Source of the DNA: Planctomicrobium sp051466335
GTDB taxonomy: Bacteria; Planctomycetota; Planctomycetia; Planctomycetales; Planctomycetaceae
Direction: 5' to 3'
DNA length: 64,000 nucleotides
Assembly (NCBI RefSeq): GCF_051466335.1
Contig: NZ_CP195793.1
Coordinates: 1,674,001 to 1,738,000, forward strand
The position numbers were made by a program, and so were the translations under genes. Below are positions 52,771 through 61,740 of the stretch, piece by piece (position 1 is the first letter of the stretch; each line of letters starts with the position of its first letter). The notes under the pieces were generated by a model. It did not search any database, was not told where the DNA came from, and was given only the letters and a program-made list of their open reading frames with translations.

Positions 52771-53660
52771 TTGGCACCCGCGTCTCATCCATTTGTCACC
52801 GCCGAAAGATCAGGAGAAGACTTCTCCTCATTTCTGGTCGAACACCCGAAGGACACCGTGCAGCAATTCAATACACGACGAACTGAGAGGCTGCTGCAAT
52901 ATTGCGTGGCTCTCATTCAGCCTTCAGGTGTAGTCGGTTCCCTTAATCAGGATTCATGATAGGACAGGATGGGGAGAGTTCGTTATTGAACGTGGGGAGC
53001 GTAATGCCGACGAGATGGAGTCTCGTGGAAATCGAGTCTGTCAGCATTATATTCGACTCCGTGCCGCTCGCACGGACTTAGTCGTTCGTGGGGGGCACGG
53101 AACCTGCCTTGGCATCGCATCCGTTCTCAGTGGTGAACTCGAGTAAGACGTGCACACGTTGGTACTCTCGCCAGTCTGCATTTACCGACAATTGTGGAAA
53201 TGGGAGCGTGTGGACAAATTGTTTGCTGGATCTATCTATAGAAATTAGTTTGTCCATTGCGAAGGAGTGTCTATTGGATAGGGAAATACCTGTTGATTGC
53301 CGCGTTTGTCGAGGGGATTTCCCGATCGATAAGAGGGGGGATTGCGAGTTTTGGAATTGTTCCCAAAAGTTACTGGATTTTTTCGAAGACGCATCTAGAC
53401 GGGTTAACAAAGCTGCTCAAGAATGGCGCAAATTCTAGGCCACCTTATCGGGAGATTCCTTTCTTTGCTGGGCAGAGCACTGAATGTTGTCGGTCTTCAT
53501 ATCTACATAACGTGCGCACTTCCCTGCTTGCAAAGGCTTTTTTCGGCGTGATTCGCGAGTCGAATTCCGTTGCTGAAAACCCCATATTCGCATTCTTGAG
53601 AGGAGTGTGCATGACTAGCTGCAACGGGCTGCAGCTGAGTTTTTGAAAGAGAGTTCATAA
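52771..53660. other. long spacer with inverted repeats, no gene seen
   Basis: About 890 bases between the metH terminator and the response regulator. Several ORFs of 75-130 codons exist on both strands but none reads like a protein. Small inverted repeats occur: AGGAGAAG-A-CTTCTCCT (52812-52828) and, near 52998-53050, TAATGC.CGAC opposite GTC.GCATTA with an inner CGAGA/TCTCG stem. These could belong to an RNA or to regulation of the downstream gene, but nothing decides it. Confidence 0.4.
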
Positions 53661-54362
53661 ATGGGTTTTACGTCTGCTGCCACAGGCACTGAATTGAATC
53701 ATCGCCCTCAGCCTCAAGCACCTTGGACGATTCTAATCGTCGACGATCATCCCCTTGTCCGAAAAGGGATGACCACACTGATCGGTGTTGAAAGCGATTT
53801 GCAGGTTGTTGGTGAATGTGCAGAGATGCAGGAAGCCATTCGCTTGGTAGGAGAGCTTCATCCATCGCTGGTCATCGTCGACATCTCCCTGAAATCCGGG
53901 AACGGATTGGAGCTGATCAAACACCTCATCAACAACTATCCGCAGGTCAAGATGCTGGTCTGCTCGATGCACGATGAGTCGCTTTTTGCTGAGCGATGCT
54001 TGCGGGCTGGTGCTGGTGGATATCTGAACAAAGATGCGGCCGCCAGTTATCTCGTAACGGCCATACGCTCGATCCGCGAAGGCCGCGCATTTGTCAGCCC
54101 TGCGATGTCAGAGAAACTGCTGAGCCGCATTGTTGGGGGAGGGGCTTCCAACCAAGCTCCAATCGAAACATTGACCGACCGCGAACTCGAAGTATTCGGA
54201 CTGATCGGGAATGGGCTCACGACTCGACAGATCTCCGAGCGATTGGGGCTGAGCTACAAAACAATCGAAAGCTATCGTGAAAACATCAAGGCGAAGCTGA
54301 CTCTCAAGAACGCTGCCGAATTAAACAGGCACGCGGTGCAATGGGTTCTTGAAAGCTGCTGA
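53661..54362 (+). CDS. LuxR/NarL-type response regulator, orphan
   Basis: 233 residues. Receiver domain at 22-140: acidic pair D28-D29 (LIVDDH), phosphoacceptor D74 (VIVDISLKSG), S102 (LVCSMHDE) and K124 (GGYLNKDA). The HTH_LuxR domain spans about 165-228 (LTDRELEVFGLIGNGLTTRQI, LSYKTIESYRENIKAKL in part). A transcription regulator controlled by a histidine kinase; no kinase gene is close. The ribosome binding site region reads AGAGAG before the ATG. Confidence 0.93.
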   Translation: MGFTSAATGTELNHRPQPQAPWTILIVDDHPLVRKGMTTLIGVESDLQVVGECAEMQEAIRLVGELHPSLVIVDISLKSGNGLELIKHLINNYPQVKMLVCSMHDESLFAERCLRAGAGGYLNKDAAASYLVTAIRSIREGRAFVSPAMSEKLLSRIVGGGASNQAPIETLTDRELEVFGLIGNGLTTRQISERLGLSYKTIESYRENIKAKLTLKNAAELNRHAVQWVLESC

Positions 54363-54399
54363 TTCAATAGCTGCAGTCATATGAGCCTGGCAGCGAAAT

Positions 54400-54433
54400 A
54401 AAAAGGGTGCCTCACAGACGAGGCACCCTTTTT
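54400..54433. terminator. bidirectional intrinsic terminator
   Basis: Perfect stem GGGTGCCTC (54405-54413) / GAGGCACCC (54420-54428), flanked by five A and five T. It separates the response regulator (plus strand) from the exbB operon end (minus strand, stop 54451). Confidence 0.9.
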
Positions 54434-54450
54434 CGTTTCTTGGGGGTGAA

Positions 54451-55446
54451 TCAGCTGGGGTGAATTTCGTCTGGTTTGGGCTTTGCTTCGCTCTCGTGGA
54501 TCGGCTTCCGTTCAGGTTGCATCGCTTTATCTGCCCACCACTCAGCAGCTTCGGCATCCAGTTCGGCTTCCATGCGTTCACGGCTGACGGACCGCTGGCT
54601 CTTGACGAAAAATCGGTATCCGACGAACAGCGACAGGAAAATACCCCCCGTCAGAATGCCGAGCCAGAATTGGGTTCGAGAGGTCGCTGGATCCGCCTGA
54701 AGTGAGGGAGGAGGAGGGAGCGCTCGGACTCGTCCAATCAGAAGTGGCGCTCCACGTCGATTGTCGACCGCCTCATACCCCAGCAGCTTCAGGAAGTAGC
54801 CAGTGAAGTAAACGTCAGCACGAACGCTGGCACCTTCTGGGAAATTGGGCGGGATCTCGTCAGTGATGATCACATACGGCTTACCGCGAGATTCATCTGT
54901 GAATCCCCAGAGTTCGTAAACCTTAGTTACGCCAGCACTGTTTTCAGGTGTATCGTGCGACAGAACGCGTCGAACATGGAGCCGAAATGCAAACGGCTTT
55001 CCACGAGACTTGTCGGTCTGTTCCCAGAATTGCGTGAGAAATGGAGATTTGTGAGATCGGGATTCGACTTGCTCAAAGGATTGAGATCGAGCCCATTTGA
55101 AGAGACGCCAGTAAACCTGCATCTCTTCGATTTGCATCGCTGCTTTGTCGGAAATGTTACGAAACAGTTCGACTGTCGCGTTCCACTCCTCGGGATCGAG
55201 ATCCGACGGGTTGTCGACGATTGCTTCAGTGCCGCGCGACACAAAGCTGGTCTGATCAGTGGAGGTGTTCCCGTCAGCCAGCGCTTTATTCTCGACAAGC
55301 CAGACCCATGATTCCGGGCGTGACGTGTGAGAAAGCATCAGCCCCACAAGCACGAGGAGAGCCGCCATTGACCCCAAGCGTCTCGCCTCGCGAGTACTCG
55401 GGATATAGGCCCGCGCCAACCTCTGGGAAATTCTGTTCCGCGACAT
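54451..55446 (-). CDS. membrane protein of unknown function at the end of the exbBDD operon
   Basis: 331 residues with two membrane segments: near residues 26-43 (SMAALLVLVGLMLSHTS) and near 265-285 (FWLGILTGGIFLSLFVGYRFF). The large loop between is probably periplasmic. I see two similar half-modules with the shared phrase DKSRGKPF/DESRGKPY (around residues 150 and 195), a possible internal duplication. It starts 2 bases after the upstream exbD stop, so it is almost surely co-translated with the exb genes and may be their effector or accessory subunit. Confidence 0.7.
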   Translation of the reverse strand: MSRNRISQRLARAYIPSTREARRLGSMAALLVLVGLMLSHTSRPESWVWLVENKALADGNTSTDQTSFVSRGTEAIVDNPSDLDPEEWNATVELFRNISDKAAMQIEEMQVYWRLFKWARSQSFEQVESRSHKSPFLTQFWEQTDKSRGKPFAFRLHVRRVLSHDTPENSAGVTKVYELWGFTDESRGKPYVIITDEIPPNFPEGASVRADVYFTGYFLKLLGYEAVDNRRGAPLLIGRVRALPPPPSLQADPATSRTQFWLGILTGGIFLSLFVGYRFFVKSQRSVSRERMEAELDAEAAEWWADKAMQPERKPIHESEAKPKPDEIHPS

Positions 55447-55448
55447 GC

Positions 55449-55964
55449 TTATTTCAATTCAACAAAGCTCAATTTCTCAAGAGGTGTTCCCTCTGGAGTC
55501 TTCTGCTTTGAACAAACTGTCATGACAGACAAGAACGTTTCATAGTCGAGTTTTGGATCAACATGGAGCTGAACCGAATCGAATGCACCTGCCGGACTGG
55601 CAAGTACATTTTCCAGCTCTGAATTCAGAAGTGCAAGGCTTCCGTTGTCAATTGCTCCTCTCAGAAGAGGACGAGCACCAAAGACGAGTGAATCGAGCCG
55701 CCCGTTTGGCTGGGCCCGAAGCGTGAGGACGAGCGTTCCAGTTCCTGGGACGATACTACTTTCACCCCCACTGGTTCCCACGGCCGCTTGTTGTTGCACA
55801 TTCGTGACAGCGACTGCTGGAGGGAGGTTGAGTGCAATCTGCCCTTCAATCGGTGAGGGGCGAAATGTCAGGATGAAGAACGTCAGCAGCTGGAATGCCA
55901 TGTCCAGCATGGCTGCCATGTTCAGTTCAACTTCCTCATGACCCTTTTTTCTTCGACGTCTCAT
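55449..55964 (-). CDS. exbD: ExbD/TolR-type biopolymer transport protein (second copy)
   Basis: 171 residues. A basic N-terminus (RRRRKKGHEEVELN), one membrane helix with the functional Asp (MAAMLDMAFQLLTFFILTF), and a periplasmic domain of about 120 residues. It is the stator partner of ExbB that carries the proton-path Asp. Its ATG overlaps the stop of the upstream exbD by 4 bases (ATGA). It differs from the first copy, so the complex may be a heteromer. Confidence 0.9.
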   Translation of the reverse strand: MRRRRKKGHEEVELNMAAMLDMAFQLLTFFILTFRPSPIEGQIALNLPPAVAVTNVQQQAAVGTSGGESSIVPGTGTLVLTLRAQPNGRLDSLVFGARPLLRGAIDNGSLALLNSELENVLASPAGAFDSVQLHVDPKLDYETFLSVMTVCSKQKTPEGTPLEKLSFVELK

Positions 55965-56428
55965 GCTTTTTTCACTTCCGCCGCGCTCATGGCTTTTAAG
56001 GAGAACTTACGGAAGCCACGTTTCTGGCACTCTGTGAAGACGTTGTTGATGTCCTTGAAGGAAACACCTTTGTCTGCCCGGATCACCACTGTGGTTGGTA
56101 ATTCAGCATTGGGGTCCGCCTGGGCTGCTTTTGGAAGTTTCAATCGCGAGGCTCGTGCCTCGCGAACCAAAAACGGCTCCAGCTCGGTGACCTTTCCATA
56201 AATGATGAGCTGTCCCTGAGAGTCGATGTTGACGACAAGTACATCTTCTTCTCCCTTGGTGTCGATGGGTTGAGCTGAACCGATCACCGGAAGTTGTAGC
56301 GAAAGATCTAGCGCGGCCGCTTTGAAATTGATCACGAGCATAAAGAACGTGATCAGCTGGAACACCATATCCAGCATCGGCGTCAAATTTGGCTCGGCGG
56401 TTCGATCGTTGCCGACGCTGCCGCTCAT
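55961..56428 (-). CDS. exbD: ExbD/TolR-type biopolymer transport protein (first copy)
   Basis: 155 residues. The membrane helix LTPMLDMVFQLITFFMLVINF has the conserved Asp, and a periplasmic beta/alpha domain follows (VVIRADKGVSFKDINNVFTECQ in part). It couples the proton gradient to work at the envelope together with ExbB. The ATG is 43 bases after the exbB stop. Confidence 0.92.
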   Translation of the reverse strand: MSGSVGNDRTAEPNLTPMLDMVFQLITFFMLVINFKAAALDLSLQLPVIGSAQPIDTKGEEDVLVVNIDSQGQLIIYGKVTELEPFLVREARASRLKLPKAAQADPNAELPTTVVIRADKGVSFKDINNVFTECQKRGFRKFSLKAMSAAEVKKA

Positions 56429-56471
56429 GTCTATGTCCCGTTAGAGGAGAAGGAGTCAGTGAAAGTGACGC

Positions 56472-57332
56472 TTACTCAGCAGCAGCTTCTTGGCTGGATC
56501 CTTTTCCACGGTACATCGCATTCATTCGGCGAACGAAGACGTCGGCCATCAACATCGCTTCGCTGGTCAGAACAGAAATTCTGTTGCGGAACATGGCATA
56601 GAAGAAAATCGCGGGAATGGACAACGCCACCCCTTCGAAGGTCAGCAGCAACGCTTCGGAAATGGCGTCCGCAACCTCACCCGGATCGAGCGATTCCCCG
56701 GACAACGCAATCACGGAGAACGCGGAAATCATTCCTTTGAGGGTTCCCAAAAGTCCGATCATCGGTCCGAGTGTTCCCAGAACCGCCATCATGCTGATGC
56801 CCGCTTCGTACTTGGCAACCTTCACTTCAGCGGATCTGTCCATTGCTTCTCGAGCTTCGGGAAGTCCGTACTGCAATTCTGACATTCCCGTTGCCAACAG
56901 CGAGGCGAGCATGGATTCATCTGCTTTGGCGACACGGTAAATCCCCTGGAAGTCCCCGGCCTTCAGGAGCGTTTCGCACTCTTCCAGCAATGCTGGGGGA
57001 GCGATTGTTTGTGGACGCAACTCCATGTATTGCCGGAACACCATCGCGACGAAATAGATGGAGAGGAGGAGGATGATCGCCCCGATCCAACCTGACGAGT
57101 GAATCACCCAGGCAAGGTAGCTCTTTTGGGGGTGTGCTTTCGAATCCGGAGCGGCCGCTTCACCCGCTGCTTCAGGTGCAGCAGCAGGCGCCGCTTCTGC
57201 CGCAGGCGCCGCTGCGGGGGCTTCACCTTCAGCCTGGGCGTAGGCAATTTTGCTGCCAGTCAAGCAGGTGAACGCCAGCAAAGCAAAAGTGAAGCAAGCG
57301 ATGACTGCGAATTTCGACGAATGGCGAAACAT
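56472..57332 (-). CDS. exbB: ExbB/TolQ/MotA proton channel protein
   Basis: About 286 residues from ATG 57332 (frame open to 57362). Signal peptide or first hydrophobic segment (FAVIACFTFALLAFTCLTG), then an Ala/Pro-rich linker, a membrane helix (GWIGAIILLLSIYFVAMVF), a cytoplasmic part (LLEECETLLKAGDF), and the signature TLGPMIGLLGTLKGMI followed by ALLLTFEGVALSIPAIFFYAMF. The Ala-rich extension resembles those of planctomycete ExbB proteins. Forms the energising channel with the two downstream ExbD proteins. The ribosome site GGAAAG precedes the ATG. Confidence 0.93.
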   Translation of the reverse strand: MFRHSSKFAVIACFTFALLAFTCLTGSKIAYAQAEGEAPAAAPAAEAAPAAAPEAAGEAAAPDSKAHPQKSYLAWVIHSSGWIGAIILLLSIYFVAMVFRQYMELRPQTIAPPALLEECETLLKAGDFQGIYRVAKADESMLASLLATGMSELQYGLPEAREAMDRSAEVKVAKYEAGISMMAVLGTLGPMIGLLGTLKGMISAFSVIALSGESLDPGEVADAISEALLLTFEGVALSIPAIFFYAMFRNRISVLTSEAMLMADVFVRRMNAMYRGKGSSQEAAAE

Positions 57333-57505
57333 ATTTCCACTTTCCGAAGGCGACGGATGCACACGAAAGGAGATGGGAGTTCTGACAAAGATCCGCTGTC
57401 ATTGCGGAACGAATTTGGCCTCAAGTCCCCACGCTCGCAACGATTGTAGAAAACCGGTCGCGATCTCGGGAACTCCTCTTTACCTCACTGAGCGAACAGT
57501 AAGTT

Positions 57506-57554
57506 CGACTCACATTTCAAATTTTCCCTATGAATTTGAAACTTAGGTGAGTCG
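57506..57554 (-). promoter_or_regulatory. long interrupted inverted repeat upstream of exbB
   Basis: Outer arms CGACTCAC (57506-57513) / GTGAGTCG (57547-57554) and inner arms TTTCAAATT (57515-57523) / AATTTGAAA (57533-57541), all perfect, separated by 1 and 5 unpaired bases, with a 9-nt loop. This is 17 base pairs. It lies about 175-220 bases before the exbB start, with no T run, so a structured RNA leader or operator is more likely than a terminator. Confidence 0.5.
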
Positions 57555-57671
57555 TTTCGCAACTCATCCGAATCATTCCGCCCGAATATTTTGTACAAAG
57601 AATGCCGCTGTCACTACGAATGTCAGCTTCAGTGAAAGTTGAACTGGCTGTTGCAACGTGGTTCGATAGAC

Positions 57672-57711
57672 AAAAAGGCGTGATCTGAAACTGCTCCAGT
57701 CACGCCTTTTT
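57672..57711. terminator. bidirectional intrinsic terminator after ilvD
   Basis: Perfect 12-bp stem AAAAAGGCGTGA (57672-57683) / TCACGCCTTTTT (57700-57711). It lies 117 bases past the ilvD stop on the minus strand. Confidence 0.88.
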
Positions 57712-57828
57712 CCAATTTTCTTTGATCAATTAAATTCAGCAATCAGTCTGGAATCTGAGATCCCGGAATGAGAGTGCACAGAATTGATTGTCAGGTCGAA
57801 CTGATTTTTGCCAATTCGGAGCTTCCGA

Positions 57829-59514
57829 TCACTCGTCCGTGACGCAACCTTCAGAAGCGCTCTTCACGTTCTTAATATACTTGTAAAGTGTTCCGCGAGT
57901 TGCTGGCAAAGGCGGAGCGACCCACGCTGCGCGCCGCTTCTGCATTTCTTCGTCCGAAATCGCCACGTTCACTTCGTTCGATTCCGCGTCGATGGTGATG
58001 ACGTCGCCGTTCTGGACCAGTCCAATTGCTCCGCCGACCTGTGCTTCAGGTGTGACGTGCCCAATGATGAACCCGTGTGAACCGCCTGAGAAGCGACCGT
58101 CAGTGATCAGAGCGACTTTGTCTCCCAGTCCTGCACCCATCAATGCGCTTGTTGGTGTGAGCATTTCTGGCATCCCTGGACCTCCTTGAGGTCCTTCATA
58201 GCGGATGATGACCACTTCACCACCCTTGATCTCTTTGTTTTCCAGGCCGCGAAGCATGTCTTCTTCACGCTCGTAACAAAGGGCTGGGCCTGTGAAAATC
58301 AGTCCTTCTTTGCCAGTGATCTTGGCGACCGCTCCTTCTGGAGCGAGGTTGCCCCGCATGACTCGCAAGTGACCGGTCTTCTTGATCGGGTGCTCCAGAT
58401 CGTGAACCACTTCCTGGCCACGCTTGAGTCCGACGACATTTTCCAGATTTTCGCCGAGAGTCTTGCCGGTGACAGTCAGGCAGTCGCCGTTGATGAAACC
58501 TGCGTCCAGTAGGTATTTCAGCACAGCGGGTGTTCCCCCGACGTCGTGGAGATCTTCCATGACGAACCGACCCGATGGCTTCAAGTCGGCGAGGAATGGA
58601 ACCCTGTCAGAAACGCTCTGGAAATCGTCGATTGTGAGCTGAACGTTGACACTGCGAGCAATTGCAATCAGGTGCAACACCGCATTGGTCGACCCACCGA
58701 GAGCCATGGTGATGACCATCGCGTTCTCGAGGGCAGCCCGTGTGATGATATCAGTCGGCTTGATGTCTTTTTCGAGCAGGTTCCGAATCGCTGCCCCGGC
58801 ATCGAAGCACTCTTGGTATTTGCCGGGATCAGTCGCTGGCGTGGACGAAGAGTAGGGAAGTGACATTCCCATCGCTTCGATCGCACTGGACATTGTGTTT
58901 GCTGTGTACATTCCCCCGCAGGCGCCAGCCCCCGGGCAGGCATTGCGGATGACATCCTGGCGCTCTTCATCAGTGATCGAACCGGAGAGGTATTCCCCGT
59001 AAGCCTGAAAAGCGGAGACGATATCGAGCTTGGAATTTCGAGACTTTTTGCCGCAGCCGGGCTTGATTGTTCCCCCGTATACCATCAGCGATGGACGGTT
59101 CACTCGTCCCATGGCCATAATGCAGCCTGGCATGTTCTTGTCACAACCGGGCAGCGTAATCAAGCCGTCGTACCACTGGGCCCCCATGACAGTTTCGATG
59201 GAGTCGGCAATGAGGTCTCGGGACTGCAGGGAGTAGCTCATCCCTTCGGTACCCATGGAAATTCCGTCGCTCACACCGATTGTGTTGAATCGCATTCCGA
59301 CGAGATCAGCAGCCACGACTCCTTCTTTGACCTTGCTGGCCAGGTCGAGCAAGTGCATGTTGCACGAGTTCCCTTCGTACCAGCAGCTGGCGATCCCGAC
59401 TTGCCCGCGATTCATGTCTTCTTCGGTCATCCCGGTGCCGTACAACATCGCTTGTGATGCACCTTGCGAGCGAGGTTGGGTAATTCGGGACGATACTTTG
59501 TTGAGCTGTGTCAT
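57829..59514 (-). CDS. ilvD: dihydroxy-acid dehydratase
   Basis: 561 residues, complete. It dehydrates 2,3-dihydroxy-acids to the 2-oxo acids for valine, isoleucine and, through 2-oxoisovalerate, leucine and pantothenate. Iron-sulfur Cys: EGNSCNMHLLDLA, LPGCDKNMPGC and GACGGMYTANTMSSA. C-terminal ALITDGRFSGGSHGFIIGHVTPEA (in part) is characteristic. The 59515-60107 region upstream has no clear promoter motif. No ilvBNC adjacent. Confidence 0.97.
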   Translation of the reverse strand: MTQLNKVSSRITQPRSQGASQAMLYGTGMTEEDMNRGQVGIASCWYEGNSCNMHLLDLASKVKEGVVAADLVGMRFNTIGVSDGISMGTEGMSYSLQSRDLIADSIETVMGAQWYDGLITLPGCDKNMPGCIMAMGRVNRPSLMVYGGTIKPGCGKKSRNSKLDIVSAFQAYGEYLSGSITDEERQDVIRNACPGAGACGGMYTANTMSSAIEAMGMSLPYSSSTPATDPGKYQECFDAGAAIRNLLEKDIKPTDIITRAALENAMVITMALGGSTNAVLHLIAIARSVNVQLTIDDFQSVSDRVPFLADLKPSGRFVMEDLHDVGGTPAVLKYLLDAGFINGDCLTVTGKTLGENLENVVGLKRGQEVVHDLEHPIKKTGHLRVMRGNLAPEGAVAKITGKEGLIFTGPALCYEREEDMLRGLENKEIKGGEVVIIRYEGPQGGPGMPEMLTPTSALMGAGLGDKVALITDGRFSGGSHGFIIGHVTPEAQVGGAIGLVQNGDVITIDAESNEVNVAISDEEMQKRRAAWVAPPLPATRGTLYKYIKNVKSASEGCVTDE

Positions 59515-60107
59515 GGCTGGCTTTAATCGATCAATAAGAATGGAAGCGTGGCAGACATTTTATCGGCGCACCCAGCGTCGATCGTTTCCTGCATGCAACG
59601 CCATCGGGTTGCCTGAAGGTGAGGCGACGAAGGATTTAGTTTGACGAATCGCTAATATCCCGTCGAGCGCTCAGCGGAAAGAAATTGTATGGAGACATGG
59701 TGACCGAATCAGGTTTGGTGCGTAACCGGTTACACTGAATGCTCAGTGGGTCGCAACCGATTTCGTCACAGAGTCTTAAGTGAGTTTTGGATTAAGCTTG
59801 AGTCGGAATTGGTGCCCCCTGTTCGGGAACTTTGAAGGCGACACACTCCAATTGATATGAATTGCGTGATCGCAACGAATACACCCGTGGCTGGCTGGGT
59901 GAGGAATCAGAAAACGACCGGGCTTTACCTACGAATGCAAAAAGAGTCGTGGAAAGCCGACGGCATTTCGTTCTGGCGCAAGGCTCGCGAAGGTCAAACA
60001 ACGAGTACACGACTGTCGTGCGAGGCGACGAATTGCCGGCGTGAATTATCTGCAGAAGAGGACACGCATCGGGGGGCGTCAAGTCAAATCGGCATCGACT
60101 ATATCGA
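59515..60107. other. spacer between the HlyD-like gene and ilvD, nothing seen
   Basis: 593 bases. It contains the upstream region of ilvD. ORFs of 60-109 codons on both strands do not look like real genes, and I see no RNA, repeat or clear promoter. Confidence 0.4.
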
Positions 60108-61229
60108 CTATTTTGTGGAAGGCCGGGCTTTCACGAGTGCACCGATGGGAACTTCTGGCCAGACGGCCCCACGTTGCTCAACCTGAACCAGAACGACATT
60201 GTCGAACTCCCCGGACTTGAGTGATTCGGTTTGCGGAGCGACTCGAGTGACTTCTCCGGCCCGCGTTACATTGCCTGGGAATGTGAGCGTCACTGGTGTG
60301 CCGACCTGAAATTCGGGTGTCGACTGAGAGGGAACATGTACGACGAGGTACCGCTTCGACGAATCCAGCAGTTCAACGATGTCGTCACCCGGCTTTAGGC
60401 GGTCACCCGGTTGAACTTTAAAGACGCCGACCAGGCCAATTGCTGGTGAACTGACTGTCATTCCGCTGGTCTGTGCTTCCAGTTGCTTCAATTCAGCCTC
60501 GGCGCTTGAAAGCTGGCCGCGAGCCACGTCCACTCCGACTTTTTGCTGAATCTTCTGCGGCAATTCTGCCTTGAGGGCAACGAGACTTGTTTCACGCTCA
60601 CCGCAGATTTCAACCTGAGCTGCAGAAACCTCTGCGGCGTTCGCAGCGGCTTCCAGCTGAGCAACGGTCTGCAGTCGATCTGGAGTCGAAATGTCCTGTG
60701 TCAGCGAGACTTCTTCGAGTGACGCAGACTGAGTGCCGGGAGGGACGGTCGACTTTTGAGCCAAAGTCTCTGTCAGCATTGTTCGTTGCAACTCAAAGTC
60801 GTACTTCTCTTTCAGGTACGAAGCCGACTTCAGCTGAATTTCACAGATTTCAGCTTCCAGTCCCTGAATTCGCCACTTCAACTCGAGTTCAGCTTCTGCT
60901 TCCGCACGGGAGAGCTCGGATTGAAGGACCGAAATCCGATTCCGTTTTTCTTCCAACTGGCGATGGAGCAAGTCGTCTCTCAGGACGAGCAACACATCGC
61001 CAATTCGGACAGGGGCTCCCTCTTTGATAGTCAGTGAGTCGACAGTGCTTTCCGTGTGAGCTTTGATGAACGTACTGCGAACCGCAAGGTAACCAGCACA
61101 TTCCGGTCCTCGCGGCCTCTCAACCCACCATGAAAGTGCCGCACCTGCAGCCAGAGCCATGCCAGCGAAAAGCGCGATTCGGCTAGGTTTGGCGGGAAGT
61201 TCAGGGCAGTGATTTGAATGATGAGACAT
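60108..61229 (-). CDS. HlyD-family membrane fusion / periplasmic adaptor protein
   Basis: 373 residues. One N-terminal membrane segment (IALFAGMALAAGAALSWW), a biotinyl-lipoyl-like beta hairpin (AHTESTVDSLTIKEGAPVRIGDVLLVL in part), a long coiled-coil stretch around residues 90-250 (LEEKRNRISVLQSELSRAEAEAE in part), and the returning barrel (SPAIGLVGVFKVQPGDRLKPGDDIVEL in part). It is an adaptor of a tripartite efflux or type I secretion system, but neither the pump nor an outer-membrane channel is encoded nearby. Confidence 0.9.
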   Translation of the reverse strand: MSHHSNHCPELPAKPSRIALFAGMALAAGAALSWWVERPRGPECAGYLAVRSTFIKAHTESTVDSLTIKEGAPVRIGDVLLVLRDDLLHRQLEEKRNRISVLQSELSRAEAEAELELKWRIQGLEAEICEIQLKSASYLKEKYDFELQRTMLTETLAQKSTVPPGTQSASLEEVSLTQDISTPDRLQTVAQLEAAANAAEVSAAQVEICGERETSLVALKAELPQKIQQKVGVDVARGQLSSAEAELKQLEAQTSGMTVSSPAIGLVGVFKVQPGDRLKPGDDIVELLDSSKRYLVVHVPSQSTPEFQVGTPVTLTFPGNVTRAGEVTRVAPQTESLKSGEFDNVVLVQVEQRGAVWPEVPIGALVKARPSTK

Positions 61230-61740
61230 ATGCGATCAAACATGGCGAGAAGTGGTGGCGGATCTCAGGCCAGCCAATATTCGATCGGTTCGTTTGCGAT
61301 CGCGAAATCGCGGCGAGTCGCAAGTTTGGACGCAATCCGACTCGGAACTCGATTTTCAGTCCTACGAACCACAGGAACATTGAACGTGGAGCAGCCCGAA
61401 AACTCTTCCTCAATTGCCTCGTGCGACTAGCTGAGTCAAATTAGAGCGTGGGAACCGAGAGAAAAGCCAACTTCGAATCTGCCATGACTTTTCAGAAAGC
61501 TTTTGAAATGACGTCGATTTTCGCATGAATTCACGACCGATTCCGTTATTTGCCTAACATGACCGGCTCTCTCCTGACAATTGATTTTCAACTGCTTAGA
61601 ATTCATTCTCGAATTGAGTCTACTTTTCGTTTTCAATTGACTTGTTCCGTGTCGCGAATGCCTCCGTTGAACCCATGAACGAGGCCACTGGACAAGAACA
61701 GCATAACTTGCACTGAACGTTTTATTGATACGGGGAATCC
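61230..61740. other. divergent spacer between HlyD-like gene and leuD, nothing definite
   Basis: About 510 bases of AT-rich spacer. It must hold promoters for both genes. A TTGACT near 61640 has no good -10. No RNA structure like the leuA leader is seen before leuD. Confidence 0.35.

Noticed and set aside
53088..53438. 116-codon Cys-rich frame in the spacer before the response regulator
   Set aside because: No ribosome binding site, no family, and overlapping frames of similar quality on both strands.
59857..60186. 109-codon frame between ilvD and the HlyD-like gene
   Set aside because: It runs into the end of the HlyD gene on the other strand and has no protein-like pattern.
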